A stretch of 37,831 bases of DNA. Source: CALROG01 sp943369755 (GTDB lineage: Bacteria; Pseudomonadota; Gammaproteobacteria; Burkholderiales; Burkholderiaceae_C). Position numbers and translations under genes: made by a program. The notes beneath the pieces were generated by a model. That model did not search any database. It saw only the letters and a list, made by a program, of their open reading frames with translations, and was not told the origin of the DNA. The stretch spans positions 1 through 37,831 of the forward strand of contig CALROG020000039.1 of assembly GCA_943369755.1 (NCBI GenBank), read 5' to 3'. Numbering within the stretch: the stretch's first letter is position 1; each line of letters starts with the position of its first letter. Positions 31,290 through 37,831 of this stretch are shown here, in pieces.

Positions 31290-33604
31290 TTTTTACTTGA
31301 AACTGCGGGCCGTTTCGCGGCACCGGTCACGCGCGGCGGCAGCCCGGTGTGCTGGGTCAACAGCTGGCCTTTGCGCGGCGTGCCCGCCTTCACTGGCGCG
31401 GGCGTACTGTTTTTGCGACGCGCACTCTGATAACTGCCGTCGGTCAGGGGCTGGAAGGTCGGGATCAAATGATGCTTGCCATTGCCAATCAGGTCGGCCC
31501 GGCCCATGGTCTTGAGTGCCTCGCGCAGCAGCGGCCAGTTGTTCGGGTCGTGGTAGCGCAAAAAAGCCTTGTGCAGGCGGCGGCGCTTCTCGCCGCGCAC
31601 GATGTCTACCGTTTCGCTGTCGTCGCGCGGGGTGCGGCGCACGCCCTTGAGCGGGTTGCGGCCACTGTGGTACATCGCAGTAGCTGTCGCCATGGGGCTG
31701 GGGTAGAAGGTCTGCACCTGGTCGGCGCGAAAGCCATTCTTCTTGAGCCATACGGCCAGGCTCATCATGTCGCCGTCGCTGGTGCCTGGGTGCGCGGCAA
31801 TGAAGTACGGGATCAAAAACTGCTTCTTGCCGGCCTCGGCACTGAACTTCTCAAACATGGCCTTGAACTTGTCATAGGTGCCAATGCCAGGCTTCATCAT
31901 CTTGGTCAGCGGGCCCTGCTCGGTGTGTTCCGGCGCGATCTTCAGGTAGCCGCCCACATGGTGCTGCACCAGTTCCTTCACGTACTCGGGGCTTTGCACC
32001 GCCAGGTCATAACGCAGGCCAGAGCCGATCAGAATCTTCTTGATGCCCTTGAGCGAGCGCGCCCGGCGGTACATGTGAATCAAGGCCGAATGATCGGTGT
32101 TCAGGTTCTGGCAAATGCCGGGGTACACACAGCTGGGCTTGCGGCAGGCGGCCTCGATCTCGGGGCTCTTGCAGCCAATGCGGTACATGTTGGCGGTGGG
32201 GCCGCCGAGGTCTGAAATGACGCCGGTGAAGCCCTTGACCTTGTCGCGGATCTCTTCCACCTCCCGTATGACCGAGTCTTCACTGCGGCTTTGGATGATG
32301 CGGCCTTCATGCTCGGTGATGCTGCAAAAGGTGCAGCCGCCAAAGCAGCCGCGCATGATGTTCACGCTGAAGCGGATCATTTCCCAGGCCGGGATTTTGG
32401 TTTCGCCGTCGTGCCCGCCGTGCTGGTCTGCATAAGCAGGGTGCGGGCTGCGGGCGTACGGCAGATCAAACACATGGTCCATCTCTGCCGTCATCAACGG
32501 GATCGGTGGCGGGTTGATCCAGACGTCGCGCGCGGTCACGCCCTCGCCATGGGCCTGGACCAGCGCCCGGGCGTTGCCGGGGTTGGTTTCCAGGTGCAGC
32601 ACACGGTTGGCATGGGCATACAGCACCGGGTCGGCCTTGACCTGTTCATAACTGGGCAGGCGAATCACGCTACGGTCACGCGGCGGCACCTTCAGCTTGA
32701 CCTTGGGGTTGGGGTGGAAACTCAGCGGCTTGATCGCCGGGTCGGCTTCCACCTCACCGCTGCCCTCCTCCTTGGCGCAGGTCGTACCCTGCGCTTGAGC
32801 TTGCTCGCTGGTGGTCAAGTAGGGGTTGACGTGGCTTTCCGTGCGGCCTGGGGCATCCACACTGGTGGAGTCAATCTCGAACCAGGCGTCGGCGCCCACC
32901 GGCGTGCTGCGGCGAAAGAACGCAGTTCCGCGCACATCGGTAATCTGATCCACCGGCTCTTTGGCGGCCAGGCGGTGGGCAATCTCGACAATCGCGCGCT
33001 CGGCATTGCCGTACAACAGCAGGTCGCACTTGGCGTCCACCACGATGCTGCGGCGCACCTTGTCTGACCAGTAGTCGTAATGAGCAATGCGGCGCAGGCT
33101 GCCTTCAATGCCGCCCAGCACGATGGGCACACCGCTGAAGGCCTCGCGGCAACGCTGGCTGTACACAATGGCGGCGCGGTCAGGCCGCTTGCCGCCCACA
33201 TCACCGGGGGTGTAGGCGTCGTCGCTGCGGATTTTGCGGTCCGCCGTGTAGCGGTTGATCATGCTGTCCATGTTGCCGCTGGTCACGCCCCAGAACAGGT
33301 TGGGCTTGCCCAGCGCCTTGAACGCGTCCGCACTCTGCCAGTCAGGCTGGGCGATGATGCCCACCCGGAAACCCTGATCGGCCAGCGTGCGGCCAATCAC
33401 CGCCATGCCAAAACTGGGGTGGTCCACATAGGCGTCGCCGGTGACGATGATGATGTCGCAGCTGTCCCAGCCCAGCGCGTCCATCTCGGCACGGCTCATG
33501 GGCAGAAACTTCGGCTGGCCAAAGCGGTGGGCCCAGTACTTGCGATAGCTGGTAATTGGCTTGGCAGCGCGCGCGAAAAAGGAGACGTCGACGGGGGCGT
33601 TCAT
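31280..33604 (-). CDS. ygiQ: YgiQ family radical SAM protein
   Basis: Radical S-adenosylmethionine protein of 774 residues and unknown reaction. The CxxxCxxC cluster motif is in MRGCFGGCTFCSITEHEGR at about residues 414-430; before it lies a long N-terminal domain (about 1-300) typical of YgiQ (FLPMSRAEMDALGWDSCDII), after it a TIM-barrel core (KKILIGSGLRYDLAVQSP, LKIAPEHTEQGPLTKM). The C-terminal tail is basic and low-complexity (KKNS-like, TPAPVKAGTPRKGQ), possibly RNA-binding. The ATG at 33604 matches the family start; the ORF open to 33670 adds a poor extension. The stop lies inside repeat copy E. Confidence 0.94.
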   Translation of the reverse strand: MNAPVDVSFFARAAKPITSYRKYWAHRFGQPKFLPMSRAEMDALGWDSCDIIIVTGDAYVDHPSFGMAVIGRTLADQGFRVGIIAQPDWQSADAFKALGKPNLFWGVTSGNMDSMINRYTADRKIRSDDAYTPGDVGGKRPDRAAIVYSQRCREAFSGVPIVLGGIEGSLRRIAHYDYWSDKVRRSIVVDAKCDLLLYGNAERAIVEIAHRLAAKEPVDQITDVRGTAFFRRSTPVGADAWFEIDSTSVDAPGRTESHVNPYLTTSEQAQAQGTTCAKEEGSGEVEADPAIKPLSFHPNPKVKLKVPPRDRSVIRLPSYEQVKADPVLYAHANRVLHLETNPGNARALVQAHGEGVTARDVWINPPPIPLMTAEMDHVFDLPYARSPHPAYADQHGGHDGETKIPAWEMIRFSVNIMRGCFGGCTFCSITEHEGRIIQSRSEDSVIREVEEIRDKVKGFTGVISDLGGPTANMYRIGCKSPEIEAACRKPSCVYPGICQNLNTDHSALIHMYRRARSLKGIKKILIGSGLRYDLAVQSPEYVKELVQHHVGGYLKIAPEHTEQGPLTKMMKPGIGTYDKFKAMFEKFSAEAGKKQFLIPYFIAAHPGTSDGDMMSLAVWLKKNGFRADQVQTFYPSPMATATAMYHSGRNPLKGVRRTPRDDSETVDIVRGEKRRRLHKAFLRYHDPNNWPLLREALKTMGRADLIGNGKHHLIPTFQPLTDGSYQSARRKNSTPAPVKAGTPRKGQLLTQHTGLPPRVTGAAKRPAVSSKKAR

Positions 33605-33663
33605 GTAACAGGGAGCGCCTGGAGTGCGGGCGAGAGGGAAAGCTGTGATTTTACGGCGCGGTC

Positions 33664-33693
33664 TTGCCAAACGTCACCCAAGGCGGCTATACC
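33664..33693 (+). promoter_or_regulatory. Putative sigma-70 promoter upstream of the racemase-fold gene
   Basis: TTGCCA at 33664-33669 and TATACC at 33688-33693 are separated by 18 bases. It lies in the 167-base divergent gap between ygiQ and the racemase-fold gene, 78 bases before the latter's start. Otherwise I see nothing in that gap. Confidence 0.4.
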
Positions 33694-33771
33694 CCCGCCA
33701 GATGCCGACCAAAGCGCTACTCTTATGATTGAATTTCCCGGCGCCAACATGCTTTTTCAACGGCCGATCTG

Positions 33772-34485
33772 ATGCCCACCATTCTTGTCATCAACCCCAA
33801 CACCTCGGCCCATGTATCGGCACTGCTGCAAAGCCACGGCCAAAAAGCGGCGGGGCCAGCGGTGCAGGTGCAGGTGGTCACCGCCGGGTTTGGCGCGCCC
33901 TACATCTCCTGCGAGGCCAGCTACGCAGTGGCGGGCCACGCCACGCTTGCGGCCTGGGCTCGCGCTGTAACGCTTGCCGATACCCAGCCCGACGCGGTGT
34001 TGATCGGCTGCTTTGGCGACCCGGGTTTGCTGGCGCTGCGCGAATCCAGCGCAATACCGGTCACGGGGCTGGCGGAAGCGTCATTTATGCAGGCCGCGCA
34101 GTACGGGCGCTTTGCCATCGTCACCGGCGGGCAACGGTGGCAGCCAATTTTGCAGCGGCTGGCCCACAGCCTGGGCTATGGGCAGGCATTGGCAGGCATC
34201 ACCACCGTTGCGCCAACCGGGGCGCAACTGGCCCAGGACCCGCAAGGCGCTCGATCACTGCTGGCACAGGCCTGCGCGCAGGCCGTAAAAGATTTCGATG
34301 TTCAAGCCGTCATTCTGGGTGGCGCGGGCCTGGCGGGAATGGCCGAGCAGGTTCAAGCGCAGGTCAGCGTACCGGTCATTGACAGTGTTTTGGCGGGTAT
34401 TCAGCAAAGCCTGGTGCTGGCCAATCAACCTTTGGCACAACAAACCGGTCGGCTCGACGAGATTCGTCCCTGGTTAGTTGGCTGA
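33772..34485 (+). CDS. Asp/Glu/hydantoin racemase-fold protein with only one catalytic cysteine
   Basis: Member of the Asp/Glu/hydantoin racemase superfamily, 237 residues. The N-terminus ILVINPNTSAHVSALL and the first catalytic site DAVLIGCFGDPGLLALRE (Cys80) match hydantoin/allantoin racemases. The second site, normally LGCAGM, reads VILGGAGLAGM, with Gly184 in place of cysteine. Two-base racemisation through paired cysteines is therefore unlikely; a one-cysteine reaction such as decarboxylation or isomerisation is possible, although arylmalonate decarboxylase keeps the other cysteine. It overlaps the convergent deacetylase gene by 12 bases and neighbours PuuE-like and Bug genes. Family is firm; reaction is open. 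Confidence 0.87.
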   Translation: MPTILVINPNTSAHVSALLQSHGQKAAGPAVQVQVVTAGFGAPYISCEASYAVAGHATLAAWARAVTLADTQPDAVLIGCFGDPGLLALRESSAIPVTGLAEASFMQAAQYGRFAIVTGGQRWQPILQRLAHSLGYGQALAGITTVAPTGAQLAQDPQGARSLLAQACAQAVKDFDVQAVILGGAGLAGMAEQVQAQVSVPVIDSVLAGIQQSLVLANQPLAQQTGRLDEIRPWLVG

Positions 34486-35397
34486 CGGGCTCGCGCAAGC
34501 TACTGCATGGCGAAAAATCGCCCCGGGCGTGGTCATCCACACCTGCCCTCGATCGCGCGCGGCGGCGACTTGCTGCAAGGCCCGGCGCAAATGCCGCAGC
34601 CGGTACGGCTGGCCAACGATATAAGGGTGCAACGCAATGCCCATGACCAGCGGCGGCGCATCGGCTGCCCGGGTTTGCTCCAGCATCTCGTCGAGCTGGT
34701 CGATGATCATCTGCGCGAAGTCTTTGCCGTCCATCTGGCGGCCCATGATCATCGGAATGTCGTTCAGCTCTTGCGGGTAGGGAACGGCCCACAACGGCTG
34801 GCCACTACGGGTGCGCATCGGCATGGGCTGGTCGTCGTGGCACCAGTTCAGGGTGTAGCGGTAGCCGGTTTCGGCCAGCAGATCGGGTGTGTGCAGGCTT
34901 TCGGAGATCCAGGGCGACAGCCAGCCCGCCACGCCCTGCCCGCTTTCCTTCAGCATCCGGTCACGGCACTGTGCCAGCAACGCCCGTTCGCCCGACTCGT
35001 CCAGCGTGCCTTGGCGCTCGGCGTTGGTATGGCCGTGGCCCACCAGCTCGTCGCCCCGCGCCACGCAGGCGGCCACCAGTTGCGGGCAATGGTCATACAG
35101 CGCGGTGTTGATCAACGCCGCGCAGGGCATGGCCAGGCTGTCAAACAAATCAAGGCAACGCCAGGCACCCACCCGGTTGCCGTATTCGCGCCAGCTGTAA
35201 TTGAGCACATCCGGCTGTGGGCTGGCCGGGCCAATATTTGCACCCAGGCCCTCGCCAAACGCGAAGTGCTCGATGTTGAACCCCAGATAAACCGCCAAGC
35301 CAGCGCCGTTGGGCCACCGGTACTTTGTGCGCTGGCCTATGGGCTGGTAGTCGAATCGGCCGTGCACAGGCAGTGCACCGGCGTAAGTAGCCACCAT
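34474..35397 (-). CDS. Polysaccharide deacetylase family protein, PuuE-allantoinase-like
   Basis: Carbohydrate-esterase-4-fold hydrolase of 307 residues. The first metal-site strand reads LAVYLGFNIEHFAF where true deacetylases have TFDD, as in the PuuE/allantoinase branch that hydrolyses cyclic amides; GHGHTNAERQG supplies the histidines and ALHPYIVGQPYRLRHLRRAL is the C-terminal landmark. WLSPWISESLHTPDLLAETGY is also typical. The start at 35397 is preferred to 35442, which overlaps the upstream gene. It is behind the NTF2-like gene (8 bases) and probably in one transcript with it and the Bug gene. A ring-amide or related substrate is inferred. Confidence 0.87.
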   Translation of the reverse strand: MVATYAGALPVHGRFDYQPIGQRTKYRWPNGAGLAVYLGFNIEHFAFGEGLGANIGPASPQPDVLNYSWREYGNRVGAWRCLDLFDSLAMPCAALINTALYDHCPQLVAACVARGDELVGHGHTNAERQGTLDESGERALLAQCRDRMLKESGQGVAGWLSPWISESLHTPDLLAETGYRYTLNWCHDDQPMPMRTRSGQPLWAVPYPQELNDIPMIMGRQMDGKDFAQMIIDQLDEMLEQTRAADAPPLVMGIALHPYIVGQPYRLRHLRRALQQVAAARDRGQVWMTTPGAIFRHAVACASPSAN

Positions 35398-35405
35398 TGA
35401 TGTGA

Positions 35406-35843
35406 TCAGAGAGTGGCCAGACCGGCACGCACCAGCAGCCATTCAGCGCTGTCGTTCCACACGTCCATGTGGGTGATCAGGCCGCCCTGCACCACATAGC
35501 GGTCTACATAGCGGTTGCCCTCAAACGGTGTGCCGTCAGGCCACTCACCGTACAAGGTGCCCAGGCTGTAGACCACCGTGCCCTCTGACGGGTTTGCGCC
35601 AGGATCGGGCATCACCGTTTCGGTGCGCTCAATGCGTTTTTTCACCCATTTGTAGCGCGACGCGTTGAATTGGGTGCACTCGGCGGGTGCGCGCATGGCA
35701 CGCCCGCCGGTGAACAGAATCTTCATGTCCGCCGCCGTGTAGCGGCTGGCAGACACGGGGTCGGGCAGCATGATCAGCCGCAGGAATTCGTTGACTACCC
35801 CGGCAGCGCTGCCGGGGGGATTGGTTGTGGGTTGATCGGGCAT
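35406..35843 (-). CDS. NTF2/SnoaL-like protein
   Basis: Small soluble protein of 145 residues with an NTF2-like cone fold: helical N-terminus (AAGVVNEFLRLIMLPDPVSASRY) then beta strands rich in Tyr, Arg and Thr (EGNRYVDRYVVQGGLITHMDVW). Such proteins act as small isomerases, hydratases or dehydratases, or simply bind ligands. The phrase ITHMDVWNDSAEWL is usual near the C-terminus of this family. Its start is 35843 (ATG); TTG at 35846 is an alternative. It lies between the Bug and deacetylase genes in the same direction with short gaps, suggesting one catabolic operon. Confidence 0.78.
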   Translation of the reverse strand: MPDQPTTNPPGSAAGVVNEFLRLIMLPDPVSASRYTAADMKILFTGGRAMRAPAECTQFNASRYKWVKKRIERTETVMPDPGANPSEGTVVYSLGTLYGEWPDGTPFEGNRYVDRYVVQGGLITHMDVWNDSAEWLLVRAGLATL

Positions 35844-35881
35844 CAAACGAATTTCTCCTGCGGGTCAAGCGTATTGGCTTG

Positions 35882-36865
35882 TCAGGTTATCACTTCAACG
35901 TTTGCCAGTTTGGCCACCGCGCGCCAGGTGTCAATTTGACCGTTGATCAGGGCCACGAAGTCGCCCCCGACAACCGGACTCTTGCGGGGCAGGGTTTGCA
36001 GTTCTTCGAGCCTGGAGGCCACGTCGGGCTTGGCCAGAATTTCCGGGATGAGCGCGCTCAGGCGCTGGACGATGGGGGCCGGCAGACCTTTGGGTGCGGA
36101 CAGGCCCAGCCACTGCGAGCCGGTAAGTTTGGGGTAGCCCTGCTCGGCAAACGTCGGTATGTTGGGCAGCGCCGGAAGGCGGTTGGGCGTGGAAACAGCC
36201 AGGGCACGCAAAGACCCGGCTTTGAGTTGGGCCACGTTGGTGGTGACAGGGTCAAACAGGCTGTCGATCTGCCCGCCCAGCAGGTCCTGCATGGCCGGCG
36301 CGCTGCCCTGGTAGGGAATGTGGTCATGCATTGGGGCCTTGCCTTCGAGCTTGAGCATCTCGCCAAACAGGTGGTTGGCCGAGCCGATGCCAGAGGAGCC
36401 ATAGCGCACCGGCTTGCTTTTGGCAGCGTTGACATATTGCTCCAGCGTCTGGAACGGCGACGCCCCACGCACCAGCAACACCATGGGTGCCTCTACCAGC
36501 ATGCCCAGGTGGGTGAAATCATTGACCGCGTCAAACGGCATGGTGCGCCGGGTCGCCGTGGCGTACACATGCACCGAGGCGTGGCTGACCAGCAGAGTGT
36601 AGCCGTCAGGTGTTTGCTTTGAAACAAAGTCGGTGCCGATCAACCCGCCGGCGCCGGCCCTGTTTTCGACAATCACGGTCTGCCCCAGCGCCTGCGACAG
36701 ATGGGGTGCCATCAGCCGAGAAACCGTGTCCACCAGGCCGCCCGGCGGGAATTGCGCCACCAGCTTGACTGGGCCGCGTGTGGGCCAGGCGGCGCTTTGA
36801 GCGCCAACCCAAGCAGGTGTTGTCAAAGTGGCTGCGCCGGCAGCCAGTAGGTCACGACGTTTCAT
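35882..36865 (-). CDS. Tripartite tricarboxylate transporter binding protein (Bug family)
   Basis: Periplasmic solute-binding protein of 327 residues. Signal peptide MKRRDLLAAGAATLTTPAWVGAQ with a possible Tat RR; mature start VKLVAQFPPGGLVDTVSRLMAP and RAGAGGLIGTDFVSK are diagnostic of Bug proteins, as is IPYQGSAPAMQDLLGGQID. Bug proteins in Burkholderiales bind carboxylates, nicotinate and aromatic acids. The ATG at 36865 is the signal-peptide start; the ORF open to 36985 adds an unrelated extension. No permease genes adjoin, which is common for this family. It heads the leftward unit with the NTF2-like and deacetylase genes, so it may deliver their substrate. Confidence 0.93.
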   Translation of the reverse strand: MKRRDLLAAGAATLTTPAWVGAQSAAWPTRGPVKLVAQFPPGGLVDTVSRLMAPHLSQALGQTVIVENRAGAGGLIGTDFVSKQTPDGYTLLVSHASVHVYATATRRTMPFDAVNDFTHLGMLVEAPMVLLVRGASPFQTLEQYVNAAKSKPVRYGSSGIGSANHLFGEMLKLEGKAPMHDHIPYQGSAPAMQDLLGGQIDSLFDPVTTNVAQLKAGSLRALAVSTPNRLPALPNIPTFAEQGYPKLTGSQWLGLSAPKGLPAPIVQRLSALIPEILAKPDVASRLEELQTLPRKSPVVGGDFVALINGQIDTWRAVAKLANVEVIT

Positions 36866-37115
36866 GTATTGCTCCTGGATATCACTGCGCTGTTCGCAGC
36901 AATCAAGTGGGTTAATAACGGTTGAGATACCGCTACCCCAAAAGCAACTTGTGTGCCATTTGCGTCCAAGCGAATCGCGCCCCACCTTTGACCGCTGGGG
37001 TTACGGCTCGCTTCACGCCCTGCGTTCTGCGCACTTTCCCCAGGCCGGCGGACAGCCGAATGACAGCCTCAACAACCAACATCCAGTCTCCAATCACCCC
37101 CTCCTGGAGACACTC
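36866..37115. other. Divergent intergenic region between two Bug/TctC genes
   Basis: About 250 bases without a gene. I see no convincing promoter pair, operator palindrome or repeat here. CTGGAGA at 37103-37109 is the likely ribosome-binding site for the rightward gene. Confidence 0.5.
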
Positions 37116-37831
37116 ATGCGCAGAGACACTTTCCTCAAGTCCATGGCCGCGCTGGCCGCTGCTGGCGCGCTGCCGCTGTCGGCTCACGCCGCGCCGACGG
37201 TCAAAATGATGATCCCCGCCAACCCCGGTGGCGGCTGGGACAGCACCGGCCGCGCCCTGGGCAAGGCCTTGCAAGACGGCAAGCTGGTCGATGCCGTGCA
37301 ATACGAGAACAAAGGCGGTGCGGCGGGCGCATTGGGCCTGGCGCAGTTTGTAAACACCGCCAAGGGTGACCCCAACGCCATGATGGTGATGGGAGCCGTG
37401 ATGCTGGGCGGCATCATCACCGGCCGCCCGCCGGTTAGCCTGACGCAGGCCACGCCCATCGCGCGCCTGACCAGTGAATACAACGTGTTCGTGGTACCTG
37501 CCAATTCGCCACTCAAAACCCTGAAAGACGTGGTGGACCAGCTCAAAAAAGACCCGGCCAGCGTCAAATGGGGCGGCGGTTCGCGCGGCTCCACCGAACA
37601 CATCGCAGCCTGCATCCTGGCCCGAGGCGTGGGCGTGGACCCGAAGAAGGTCAACTACATTGCCTTTCGCGGCGGCGGCGAAGCCACTGCCGCGATCCTG
37701 GGCGGCAACGTCACCGTTGGTGGCAGCGGCTACAGTGAATTTGCCGAATACATTGCTGCCGGCAAGATGCGCGCAATTGGCGTCACCTCACAAAAACGCC
37801 TGCCCGGCGTGGCCGTGCCCACACTCAAGGA
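37116..37831 (+). CDS. Tripartite tricarboxylate transporter binding protein, TctC-like (3' end beyond the window)
   Basis: Second periplasmic binding protein of the Bug/TctC family; 238 codons are seen before the window ends. Signal peptide MRRDTFLKSMAALAAAGALP followed by LSAHA; mature start VKMMIPANPGGGWDSTGRAL and ENKGGAAGALGLAQFV are diagnostic. IAFRGGGEATAAILGGNVTVGG and AAGKMRAIGVTSQKRLPGV follow the family pattern. PANPGGGWDSTGRALG places it in the TctC branch, which binds citrate-type tricarboxylates and is often followed by tctB and tctA; those would lie beyond the window. It is divergent from the other Bug gene and is probably a separate system. Confidence 0.92.
   Translation, partial: MRRDTFLKSMAALAAAGALPLSAHAAPTVKMMIPANPGGGWDSTGRALGKALQDGKLVDAVQYENKGGAAGALGLAQFVNTAKGDPNAMMVMGAVMLGGIITGRPPVSLTQATPIARLTSEYNVFVVPANSPLKTLKDVVDQLKKDPASVKWGGGSRGSTEHIAACILARGVGVDPKKVNYIAFRGGGEATAAILGGNVTVGGSGYSEFAEYIAAGKMRAIGVTSQKRLPGVAVPTLK

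Overview
The window looks like chromosomal DNA of a high-GC betaproteobacterium, probably Comamonadaceae (Rhodoferax/Polaromonas/Acidovorax-like). The evidence is the aerobic benzoyl-CoA (box) genes, a BoxR-type helix-turn-helix/shikimate-kinase regulator, two Bug/TctC-type binding proteins, a FimV-like protein and GC-rich hairpin repeats of a kind I associate with that family. No database was searched; family assignments come from motifs and remembered homologues.

Layout. 1-3.4 kb: an MFS transporter and a FimV-like membrane protein. 3.4-9 kb: a CoA-thioester module with 3-hydroxyacyl-CoA dehydrogenase, PaaG-type enoyl-CoA hydratase/isomerase, Crp/Fnr regulator, APH-fold kinase and acyl-CoA dehydrogenase. 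The last two resemble the kinase/dehydrogenase pair that handles 4-hydroxyacyl-CoAs. 9-10.6 kb: an unknown protein, tRNA-Arg(TCT) and tRNA-Pro(TGG), and an unknown exported protein. 10.6-22.2 kb: benzoate locus, with boxR-boxC-boxB leftward and, divergently, a flavodoxin, benzoate-CoA ligase and a branched-chain-amino-acid-type ABC transporter with a LysE-family gene inside it. boxA and boxD are not in the window. 22.2-25.2 kb: IclR regulator, pobA (4-hydroxybenzoate to protocatechuate) and a CoA-transferase/racemase-family gene. 25.2-33.6 kb: a small basic protein, TrhO, an RluA-family pseudouridine synthase, a TetR/hydrolase pair, a DUF2059-like protein, an AraC/EamA pair and a YgiQ radical SAM protein. 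33.7-37.8 kb: a putative catabolic island with an Asp/Glu-racemase-fold protein lacking its second cysteine, a PuuE-like deacetylase, an NTF2-like protein, a Bug protein and the 5' part of a second Bug/TctC protein.

How the genes fit together: benzoate would enter through the ABC transporter, be activated by the ligase, be epoxidised by BoxB (with an electron donor supplied elsewhere or by the local flavodoxin) and be cleaved by BoxC. The products would then feed a beta-oxidation-like lower pathway for which the 3.4-5.8 kb genes are good candidates. PobA opens the parallel 4-hydroxybenzoate route.

The most unusual signal is a dispersed element of about 50 bp, with a palindromic core in its best copies, that aligns without gaps in five places. 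Every copy overlaps a coding or translation signal: inside boxC, inside livG, over the bclA ribosome-binding site, and over the stop codons of the RluA-family gene and ygiQ. The three sense-orientation coding copies are all read in the same frame, recalling in-frame palindromic elements described in Rickettsia.
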